From assembly GCF_018372875.1 (NCBI RefSeq), contig NZ_JAHAIF010000043.1:1-24669 (forward strand): DNA of 24,669 nucleotides, written 5' to 3'. A program made the position numbers and the translations under genes. Shown in pieces: positions 6,732-12,357 of the stretch. The first letter of the stretch is position 1, and the number at the start of each line of letters is the position of its first letter. The notes under the pieces were generated by a model, which ran no database searches, was not told where the DNA came from, and saw nothing but the letters and a program-made list of their open reading frames with translations. The DNA is from Clostridium sp. Lineage in GTDB: Bacteria > Bacillota > Clostridia > Clostridiales > Clostridiaceae.

Positions 6732-7173
6732 AATAAGATTGAGGAGAAAGAATAGAAGAAGTCTAAGTAAAGATGTAATTTATCTTGAACGTAGAGTAAA
6801 TAGAAAAACTGTAACTACAATCAATCTAAGTACATCTAAAAAGCAACGTTAACACATCAGAAAACAGATATTTTAGAAAATGTGAATAAATGTAGCCATA
6901 GGAATGAAAAACTGCGAAGAGAGGATAAATTGAATGTTTTCTAAATAAGATGGTAAGCAATAAAGAAAAATCAGTAAATAATAGCTTCATAACATTACAA
7001 CCTAGGATAACAAGGCATGAAAGACCATGTGAGGTTGAAGGTACAGGAAATCCTAGGCTCAATAATTCCACTTGAAATCAAGGATAAGTCATAACAAATA
7101 ATATGTGATAGGAAAAACTAAATTCACTCAAAAATAAAAAGAATTGAAATGATAAAACATAAAAATAATGAAA

Positions 7174-7246
7174 CTTGGGACTAGGGAATAGGAACTAAGG
7201 ACTTGGGACTTGGAAATAGTAACGGGGGGATAGGGGGGCTAAAGCC
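7174..7246 (+). other. G-tract island
   Basis: In DNA that is otherwise three-quarters A+T, this stretch has repeated GGGACT/AGGAACT units and then two runs of six G separated by ATA. It could form G-quadruplexes on the top strand or in RNA. A second G-rich area lies at 8580-8669. Confidence 0.6.
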
Positions 7247-7265
7247 TTATAATAAAATAAGAATT

Positions 7266-7297
7266 GAAATAGATTAATAAAAATCTATTTCAATAAA
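7266..7297. repeat. Perfect 13-bp hairpin
   Basis: ATTGAAATAGATT and AATCTATTTCAAT are exact complements around an AATAAA loop, followed by AAAAAT on the top strand. It follows the G-tract island directly and has no adjacent gene. Confidence 0.7.
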
Positions 7298-7430
7298 AAT
7301 AAAATAATAAATATAAAATAATAAGAATAATTATAAATAAAAATAAATGATTAATAAATTTCAATAATAAGTAATAAATAGATACAATAAGATAAATAAA
7401 ATATAATCAATATATAATGATATAATCAAG

Positions 7431-7850
7431 AAGACATAATAACTATATCAATTAATACAAATAGAATTAATAAAATCCAATAAATCAATAATAGATAATA
7501 AAATAATAATAGAAGTAGATATAAATATAATTTATCAATAAGAGAAATATATAAAAAAAACAAATATGTAAGAAGGTAAAAATCAAGAAAGTAAGAATCA
7601 ATAATAATAGTAAAAATAAAGGCATGAAAAAAGAATAGAGAATAAATTAATAAGAAGTTATAATAAATATACCAATTGACATCAATAGAGTTAATAAAGT
7701 CTAATAAATTACAATAGATAATAAAATAATAACAATAGAAAGAGATAAAAATCTAATCTATCAATAAAGAGAAATACATCAGAAAGCAACAATAACATAC
7801 TAGAAAGCAGAGATTTCAGAAAGTGAGAATAAATAATAACACTCAAAATA
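7431..7850 (+). repeat. Imperfect tandem repeat of about 180 bp, two units
   Basis: Units at about 7431-7610 and 7655-7850 align along their length through shared blocks such as AGATAATAAAATAATAA, TATCAATAA and AGAGAAATA, with many substitutions and small indels. A partial third copy of the last 60 bases lies at about 6837-6895. Divergence indicates an old duplication. Confidence 0.55.
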
Positions 7851-7871
7851 AAAACAACAAAGAAAGACTAA

Positions 7872-7965
7872 ATCAACTGTTTTAACTTATGTAATGAAAT
7901 ATATATTATAAATCTGATAAAGAGTTAATGTTTCTAATAGAAGAAGCATTAACTCTTTTTATATT
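7872..7965 (+). promoter_or_regulatory. Leader with attenuator-like terminator before the Mor-like gene (copy 1)
   Basis: AAAGAGTTAATG (7919-7930) pairs with CATTAACTCTTT (7947-7958), with a small TTCT/AGAA inner stem, and ends in a T run only about ten bases before the GGAGGAG of the Mor-like gene. A terminator between promoter and ribosome binding site suggests attenuation. The upstream block TATATATTATAAATCTGATAA and the hairpin are conserved at 12280-12340 and 19687-19748. Confidence 0.65.
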
Positions 7966-7980
7966 TTAGGAGGAGTAGAT

Positions 7981-8232
7981 ATGAATAAGTCGGATTATAA
8001 TGGAGTATACGAAGAGTTAGTCGAATTACTAGGATTAGAAAATACATTAAAAATACATAAACATTTCAGAGGGCAACAAGTGAACTTTCCAATGAGATTA
8101 TATTCTAAAGAGTACATAGAAGAATATCTTATAAAAAATTACAATGGTAAGAACTTGAAAGAATTATCTAAGAAGCTAGATTACACAACTAATTGGTTGA
8201 GGAAGATGTTAAATAAGATTGAATTTAGTTAA
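7981..8232 (+). CDS. Mor transcription activator-like small DNA-binding protein
   Basis: The 83-aa protein resembles the Mor/C family of phage middle-operon activators in its compact form. An N-terminal helical dimerisation part (YEELVELLGLENTLKIHKHF, residues 10-29) is followed by a GQQVNFPMRL strand and a C-terminal helix-turn-helix (KNLKELSKKLDYTTNWLRKML, about 58-78). It probably binds DNA as a dimer and activates a nearby promoter, but its target is unknown. AGGAGGAG lies eight bases before the ATG. A hairpin terminator in its leader implies attenuation. A stop-interrupted copy of leader and gene lies at 12280-12505. Confidence 0.75.
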   Translation: MNKSDYNGVYEELVELLGLENTLKIHKHFRGQQVNFPMRLYSKEYIEEYLIKNYNGKNLKELSKKLDYTTNWLRKMLNKIEFS

Positions 8233-8235
8233 AGT

Positions 8236-8765
8236 AGTATTGGATTGATAGAGGTTGTAAGTAGGTCTAATTTAGGTTGAATAGCAGTAAAGAAAATCAA
8301 TAAGTTGGACGTAAGGACATATTAAATTTCTAAATAGAGGTAAAAAGAGTTACATAAAAAGAGAATGTAAGTAAGAAAAGAGTGAAAGCTCTATGCGACC
8401 ATACGTCCAAGAGCAATGAAATCAATAATTGAAGAAAAAGGTAATAAGTCCTAAATAGAACCAGAATCAACACCAAGATGTATAATTCCCGTAAATCCCG
8501 CAAACCCATAAAAAAATAATAGGTCTATAATAAACAGGAGAAAAATAAATAAGTTTTTTATAACAATAATAAAATCTTACGGGATTACGGGGAAAACGGG
8601 GAAGTAAGATGCATCCAATAATAAGATCGTAATAAATGATTGGGGGGAAAGGGGGTAAAGTAGTAGGGCTAAATAAAATTAAAAAATAAAAATTTATTTT
8701 TTATAAATAAAACTTTTTATTTACTTATCTACCTTTACCCCTTACTATCCAAGAATAATTGTAAT
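8236..8765 (+). other. Gene-free region with inverted repeats and G/C tracts
   Basis: No coding frame is credible here. It holds a 9-bp inverted repeat TTGGACGTA (8305-8313) / TACGTCCAA (8402-8410) enclosing about 90 bases with an internal GAGTGAAAGCTC hairpin, so it may be a structured RNA. It also has CCCGTAAATCCCG (8488-8500) facing CGGGATTACGGG (8580-8591), further G runs up to 8669 facing a C-rich stretch at 8731-8749, and the 20-base repeat at 8554-8573 shared with 6648-6667. Confidence 0.55.
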
Positions 8766-8766
8766 A

Positions 8767-8810
8767 GAAAATATCGTCATAACCGTAGTTGCGATAGTGT
8801 CGATATTTTC
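8767..8810. promoter_or_regulatory. GAAAATATCG inverted repeat, copy 2, upstream of the recombinase gene
   Basis: GAAAATATCG (8767-8776) and CGATATTTTC (8801-8810) are exact complements around a 24-base centre. The same palindrome with a longer centre is at 6673-6731. Its place 36 bases before the recombinase start suggests an operator or the 5' hairpin of that transcript. Confidence 0.6.
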
Positions 8811-8845
8811 AGTAGAAATAAGTTAATGATTATAGGAGAATAAAA

Positions 8846-10522
8846 ATGAATATAGATAAAGTAAATAAGATAGAACAGGTTGCTATATACTGTAGAGTTA
8901 GTACAATAGAACAAGCAGAGGAAGGATATAGTATAGATGAGCAAGAAAGACTTCTAAGAGATTGGTGTAATAGAATGAATTACTCAGTTTATAAGGTATA
9001 TTCAGATAGAGGAATAAGTGGTAAAGATATAAAAAATAGACCAGCATTAAAAGAACTTCTAAATGATGCACAAGATAAAAAGTTTCAAATGGTAATTTCT
9101 TGGAAGATTAATAGAATTAGTAGAAAGCTTTCAGATGTTCTAAAGATAGTAGATGTATTGGAACAGAATAATATAGCTTTCAATTCTTATTCAGAGCAGT
9201 TTGATAATAGTACTCCAGCAGGAAAAATGCAATTTCAAATGATGGCATTGATAGGAGAGTTTGAGAGGGGTACTATAGCTCAAAATGTAAAAATGGGAAT
9301 GTGTGCAAAAGCAAAAGCAGGAGAATGGTGTGGTGGAAGAGTTTTAGGGTATGACTTAGTTCCTATGGAGAATAAAGAAGGAACTAAAAGAGGAAAAACT
9401 AAATTAACTATTAATGAAATAGAAGCAAGGTCAGTAAGATTAATCTTTAATGAATATGTTAATGGAAAAGGATATAAGGCTATTACCAATCAACTAAATA
9501 AGTTAGGTTATAAGACTAAGAAAGGTAATGATTTTTCAGTAGGTTCAATAAGAGAAATTCTAACTAACCCAGTATACATAGGAAAAGTTAGATACAATGT
9601 AAGACAGAACTGGTCAGAAAAGAGAAGAAGAAACATCAATGCTAATCCAATAATAACGGATGGAGTACATGAACCTATAATAGATGAAGTGTTATGGGAT
9701 AAGGTACAAGCAATCATGGAGAGTAAGAAAGGTAAACCTTCAAGAATATATGATGGTGAATATCCACTAACAGGAATACTAAGATGTCCTAAATGTGGAG
9801 CTGGTATGGTGATTTCAAGAACTACTAATAAGTTAGCTGATGGAACTAAGAAGAGAATAGCTTACTACTGTTGTGGAGCATGGAAGAATAAAGGTACAAG
9901 TGTATGTAACTCTAATACAATAAGAGTTGATAAAGCTAATGAATATGTATTTAATAAGATTTCAGAATTACTTTCTAATGAGAAAATGGTTAAATCTATA
10001 GTAAATAACATTAATAAAGAAAGACATAAAAAGATAAGTCCAGCTAAGAAAGAGCTAGAAAGAATAGATAAAGAACTTGAAAAGATAGATAGGAAGAAAA
10101 CTAAACTTTTCGAGGCATATGAAGAAGAACTAATATCTAAGGAAGAGTTCAAGGAGAGAAAAGATGAGCTAAATAAAAGAGCAAAAAGTCTTCAAGAGGA
10201 AAAAGAACCATTACTAGTAACCCTTTCAGATGATGTGAGTGAAGAAATACCGTATGAATTCGTAAGGAGCATACTAGAGAATTTCAGTAAGGTGCTAACA
10301 GAAAGTGCAACTAGAGAACAACAGAAGAAATTACTTCATATGATAATATCAGAAATAACTATAAATGAAACAAGAGAAATAGACTCAATAAAACTAAAAA
10401 TAAATGATAGCTTGGTTGACTATATAAGTAAGGAAGAGGGAGTATCTATAAAGGATGCTCCTTCTTCTTTTATGTTAAGAAATGTTGGAATGAGTGTATT
10501 GAACTTGGATATTGCTATATAA
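8846..10522 (+). CDS. Large serine recombinase (site-specific integrase/excisionase)
   Basis: The 558-aa enzyme cuts and rejoins DNA at attachment sites through a covalent phosphoserine intermediate. The resolvase-like catalytic domain (about residues 10-160) has YCRVST with nucleophile S19, then EGYSIDEQ, DRGISGK and the ERGTIAQNV arm-helix start. A recombinase domain (about 175-290) is followed by a zinc ribbon (C314, C317, C342/C343 and a later cysteine) and a Lys/Glu-rich coiled coil (about 385-450). The length is in the range of staphylococcal Ccr proteins, but I cannot assign it to a Ccr subfamily by eye. It is complete, with AGGAG before the ATG, and lies 420 bases from att copy 2. It is the best candidate for moving the 1937-10961 segment. 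Confidence 0.93.
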   Translation: MNIDKVNKIEQVAIYCRVSTIEQAEEGYSIDEQERLLRDWCNRMNYSVYKVYSDRGISGKDIKNRPALKELLNDAQDKKFQMVISWKINRISRKLSDVLKIVDVLEQNNIAFNSYSEQFDNSTPAGKMQFQMMALIGEFERGTIAQNVKMGMCAKAKAGEWCGGRVLGYDLVPMENKEGTKRGKTKLTINEIEARSVRLIFNEYVNGKGYKAITNQLNKLGYKTKKGNDFSVGSIREILTNPVYIGKVRYNVRQNWSEKRRRNINANPIITDGVHEPIIDEVLWDKVQAIMESKKGKPSRIYDGEYPLTGILRCPKCGAGMVISRTTNKLADGTKKRIAYYCCGAWKNKGTSVCNSNTIRVDKANEYVFNKISELLSNEKMVKSIVNNINKERHKKISPAKKELERIDKELEKIDRKKTKLFEAYEEELISKEEFKERKDELNKRAKSLQEEKEPLLVTLSDDVSEEIPYEFVRSILENFSKVLTESATREQQKKLLHMIISEITINETREIDSIKLKINDSLVDYISKEEGVSIKDAPSSFMLRNVGMSVLNLDIAI

Positions 10523-10612
10523 AGTATAAATTTAATAAAAATATATAATATTGATACAATTACCAATAAATAGTATAATTTTATTGTGTGAAAGTATTTA
10601 TATTTATCGTAT

Positions 10613-10626
10613 AAATAGGAATTTGA
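10613..10626 (+). repeat. 14-bp direct repeat AAATAGGAATTTGA, copy 1
   Basis: An identical 14-mer is at 11103-11116. The pair brackets the small membrane protein gene and att copy 2. GAGAGATT lies close to both, on opposite sides. It may be the trace of a small duplication. Confidence 0.5.
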
Positions 10627-10672
10627 TATCTAGAGAGATTAATAATTAAATTGAAAATAAAGGAGAACATAT

Positions 10673-10852
10673 ATGGATTTAGGAGAAATATTAGGAAATA
10701 TATCATTTAGTGCAATATTAATTTTAGGTATGATGTACATATTTTATTTAATTATTAAAATAGCAGTAAGACAGGCTATAATAGCTCTTTTACCTAAAAT
10801 AAAATCAGAATTTAAAGAATATATTATAGAAGTGATGAACGATAAGAAATAA
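10673..10852 (+). CDS. Small single-pass membrane protein, 59 aa
   Basis: After a short N-terminus (MDLGEILGN) comes one long hydrophobic segment, about residues 12-32 (SAILILGMMYIFYLIIKI), then an amphipathic, charged C-terminus (about 33-59) ending in NDKK. AAGGAGAAC precedes the ATG by about eight bases. Similar tiny one-span proteins are frequent beside integrases in clostridial and lactobacillar mobile elements, but I know no function. It lies 150 bases after the recombinase and 64 bases before the palindrome containing att copy 2, so it would be the last gene of the first cassette. A membrane toxin is possible. Confidence 0.65.
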   Translation: MDLGEILGNISFSAILILGMMYIFYLIIKIAVRQAIIALLPKIKSEFKEYIIEVMNDKK

Positions 10853-10916
10853 ATACTTTAACTTTAGAATTATTCATATAAATCTAATAGATAAATTTCA
10901 GTTTGTATAATAGATA

Positions 10917-10972
10917 AAAAACCTCACTTACTACCGATACGGAGAACCATACCATAAATAAATGAGGTTTAT
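10917..10972. terminator. Palindrome at att copy 2, able to act as terminator
   Basis: AAACCTCA-C-TTA pairs with TAA-A-TGAGGTTT, enclosing GATACGGAGAACCATACC. On the minus strand it ends in six T residues, so it can terminate leftward transcripts. The same architecture is at 12212-12267. The right arm is also the right half of the rlmH-like repeat, so the hairpin is an inverted repeat around the putative attachment core. Confidence 0.65.
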
Positions 10973-10975
10973 AGT
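10944..10975 (+). repeat. Putative internal attachment site (att copy 2)
   Basis: GAACCATACCATAAATAA reads GAA CCA TAC CAT AAA TAA, that is EPYHK-stop, the same residues as the RlmH C-terminus through synonymous codons. The next bases, ATGAGGTTTATAGT, resemble the rlmH flank AGGAGGTTTTTACT. I count 25 of 32 positions identical to copy 1. No rlmH gene body precedes it, only the palindrome. This is what an SCC-type right junction or internal direct repeat would look like. Confidence 0.7.
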
Positions 10976-11102
10976 ATTAAGGATTGATATAACTGGATTA
11001 AGGCTAGTTTTATAAGTTAAAATATCGTATCATAAGTAATTAAGTAATAATGTATTTATAAAATAAGTTGTAATAAATATAGAGAGATTTTAAATATTAG
11101 AC

Positions 11103-11116
11103 AAATAGGAATTTGA
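11103..11116 (+). repeat. 14-bp direct repeat AAATAGGAATTTGA, copy 2
   Basis: Identical to 10613-10626. It lies just before the ribosome binding site of the broken hydrolase gene. Confidence 0.5.
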
Positions 11117-11133
11117 CCGGGAGGAGTAATATA

Positions 11134-11678
11134 ATGCAATATATCTTAATTCATGGACTTGGGTAAGATTCATCAAGTTGGAATAAAACACTTTCCTACA
11201 TGATGAAAGAAGAGCAGGTTATTTGTCCAGAGTTATCATTATTTGTTAAGGGGGGAGATATTTCATATGAAAATCTATACAATGCTTTCTCCGAGTATTG
11301 CGATAATATTTCAGAACCATTAAATCTATGTGGACTTTCATTAGGTGCAGTTCTTGCATTAAACTATGCTATAGATAACCCTGAAAAAGTTAAGTCATTG
11401 ATATTAATAGCAGCACAATATGAAATGCCTAAAGTATTGCTTAAACTTCAAAATATTATTTTTAGTTTTATACCAGAGTCCTCTTTTAAAAATATGGGAA
11501 TGAAGAAGAAAGACTTTATTAAATTAACAAAATCAATGATGAGTTTAAATTTAAGTGAAGAAGTATAATAAAAGCAGAGATACAGTATATAAAAAATCTT
11601 GGACATGAAGTAAACATTGATGCTCCAAAAGAATTAGCAGAAATACTTAATGATTTTTACAATAGACAACAATTATAA
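11134..11678 (+). pseudogene. Alpha/beta hydrolase, disrupted
   Basis: The reading starts MQYILIHGLG and is cut by an in-frame TAA at 11164. It resumes at once in the same frame with DSSSWNKT and reaches the nucleophile elbow CGLSLGA near 11334, the GxSxG-like motif of the fold. After LNLSEEV the frame stops at 11566. The family's C-terminus (LGHEVNIDAPKELAEILNDF, holding the catalytic-His motif GHE) follows in another frame to 11678. Intact relatives are about 240 residues, so roughly 60 residues between the two parts are missing. One nonsense change and one internal deletion with frameshift make this clearly dead. GGGAGGAG still precedes the original ATG. Confidence 0.85.
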
Positions 11679-11843
11679 AATTCTAGGGTACAGTTTGTTG
11701 ATGATATTATTGAAGATCTTAGAGAAATAAAGCTAATAATACAATTAAAATATAGTATTATTCAAAGAATAAGATAAGTTATTTGTTTAGTAGGTAATTA
11801 TTTTAAGTATTAAAATTTATATATGTTTATTTTTATAAAAATT

Positions 11844-11852
11844 TGATATAAT
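11844..11852 (+). promoter_or_regulatory. Extended -10 promoter of the putative antitoxin RNA
   Basis: TGATATAAT is a perfect extended -10 element (TGnTATAAT). Transcription should start near 11859 and run toward the terminator at 11957-12001. Confidence 0.6.
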
Positions 11853-11858
11853 ATAAAT

Positions 11859-12001
11859 AAGAAATGAAGATAATAAAAAAATAGGATGTTGGTAGCACCC
11901 TATTTATACAATTCTAGTTGCTTAGGCAACTGGTATCACTAGAATTTTTAGTTTATAAAAAATAGTAGCTGACCAATTCGACCTGGGGCTACTATTTTTT
12001 T
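11859..12001 (+). ncRNA. Putative type I antitoxin RNA
   Basis: No protein frame is present. From an extended -10 promoter the RNA would fold into an ATAGG/CCTAT hairpin, then a stem AATTCTAG (11910-11917) with CTAGAATT (11939-11946) enclosing GTTGC-TTAG-GCAAC, and end at a strong terminator shared with the toxin gene on the other strand. Its GTATCAC (11933-11939) repeats the GTATCAC at 12096-12102. It is therefore complementary to GTGATAC of the toxin mRNA, between ribosome binding site and start codon. This convergent design matches the par/fst and clostridial type I systems. The RNA ends are inferred. Confidence 0.6.
11957..12001. terminator. Bidirectional terminator shared by toxin mRNA and antitoxin RNA
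   Basis: AAAAAATAGTAGC (11957-11969) pairs with GCTACTATTTTTT (11988-12000), a 13-bp stem with A and T tails that works on both strands. On the minus strand its first arm contains the toxin stop codon, so the two RNAs overlap here. Confidence 0.85.
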
Positions 12002-12093
12002 GACATTTTATCAATAAGTAACACTATAAATGTTAGTAGTGCTAGTAAAAATAATCCTGCCTGAAATAGTAACATTAAAGTATCGTTACTCAC
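11992..12093 (-). CDS. Putative holin-like type I toxin, 33 aa
   Basis: The minus strand encodes a peptide beginning MSNDTLMLLFQAGLFLLALL and ending TFIVLLIDKMSKK: one membrane span (about residues 6-27) and a short basic tail. Length and layout match the putative holin-like toxin family (Hol_Tox), including TxpA/BsrG-like and Clostridioides difficile type I toxins, which depolarise the membrane when overexpressed. The start is GTG, seven bases after AAAGGAGGT; the ATG two bases upstream is followed directly by TGA in its own frame. The ribosome binding site lies in a strong hairpin. The gene is convergent with the antitoxin RNA. It lies between att copies 2 and 3, so it could stabilise that segment. 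Confidence 0.8.
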   Translation of the reverse strand: MSNDTLMLLFQAGLFLLALLTFIVLLIDKMSKK

Positions 12094-12095
12094 AT

Positions 12096-12130
12096 GTATC
12101 ACCTCCTTTCACAAGAAAGGTGGATGATAC
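12096..12130 (-). promoter_or_regulatory. Hairpin sequestering the toxin ribosome binding site
   Basis: In the toxin mRNA, GTATCA-T-CCACCTTTC folds on GAAAGGAGG-TGATAC with a TTGT loop, one A-A mismatch and one bulge. The entire AAAGGAGGT is paired. Such 5' structures keep type I toxin mRNAs poorly translated. Confidence 0.75.
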
Positions 12131-12167
12131 CAGTAGCCCACATTCAACTGTTAAATTGTACTTTGAA

Positions 12168-12176
12168 ATTATACCA
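12168..12176 (-). promoter_or_regulatory. Extended -10 promoter of the toxin mRNA
   Basis: Read on the minus strand this is TGGTATAAT, a perfect extended -10. Start of transcription is expected near 12161, giving an mRNA of roughly 200 bases ending at 11957. Confidence 0.6.
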
Positions 12177-12211
12177 TAATTATGTAGAATATATACACAA
12201 GAATAAAATGG

Positions 12212-12267
12212 AAAAACCTCATTTAGAGTAGTTACGGAGAACCGTATCAGTATTAAGTGAGGTTTTT
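12212..12267. terminator. Palindrome at att copy 3, bidirectional terminator-like
   Basis: AAAAACCTCATTTA pairs with TAAGTGAGGTTTTT (14 bp with one G-T wobble) and encloses a perfect TACGG-AGAA-CCGTA hairpin. T runs flank it on both strands. It has the same architecture as 10917-10972. The right arm is the right half of the rlmH-like repeat. Confidence 0.75.
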
Positions 12268-12270
12268 ACT
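12239..12270 (+). repeat. Putative attR (att copy 3)
   Basis: GAACCGTATCAGTATTAA shares its first 11 bases exactly with the rlmH end and continues with GTGAGGTTTTTACT against AGGAGGTTTTTACT. I count 27 of 32 identical positions with 1920-1951. In the rlmH frame it reads EPYQY-stop. It lies in the same direction as rlmH and is the last copy I found, so it may mark the right end of the cassette array. Confidence 0.7.
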
Positions 12271-12350
12271 GATGTGATTAAATATATATTATAAATCTGA
12301 TAAGAGAGTTAATGTTTCTAAATAGAAGGGACATTAACTAGTTTCTATAG
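12271..12350 (+). repeat. Mor-leader repeat, copy 2 (decayed)
   Basis: It contains TATATATTATAAATCTGATAA and AGTTAATG...CATTAACT as in copy 1, but the T run is broken by AG. It directly follows att copy 3 and precedes the broken Mor-like gene. Confidence 0.7.
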
Positions 12351-12357
12351 GATTAGG

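Larger units (their letters stand above)
6640..7868 (+). other. 1.2-kb gene-free, repeat-rich region
   Basis: No credible long gene is present. It contains a GAAAATATCG inverted repeat (6673-6731) also found before the recombinase gene, a 20-base repeat TTTTTTATAACAATAATAAA (6648-6667) found again at 8554-8573, a G-tract island (7174-7246), a 13-bp perfect hairpin (7266-7297), and an imperfect tandem pair of about 180 bp at 7431-7610 and 7655-7850. The end of the second unit is echoed at 6837-6895. The T-poor, A-rich top strand is dense in stop codons. It may be decayed coding DNA or a structured non-coding region. A short GC-richer island at 7000-7060 stands out. Confidence 0.6.

Noticed and set aside
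6826..7071. 81-codon minus-strand open frame with hydrophobic stretches
   Set aside because: Hydrophobicity follows from reading A-rich DNA backward. No ribosome binding site or family resemblance, and the region is full of repeats.
7300..7860. Possible CRISPR-like array from recurring AATAATA/GATAATAAA words
   Set aside because: Spacing and repeat length are irregular and no cas genes are present. The words come from low complexity and one old tandem duplication.
8236..8840. Retron-like non-coding RNA next to an enzyme gene
   Set aside because: There is no reverse transcriptase anywhere in the window and the neighbouring enzyme is a serine recombinase.
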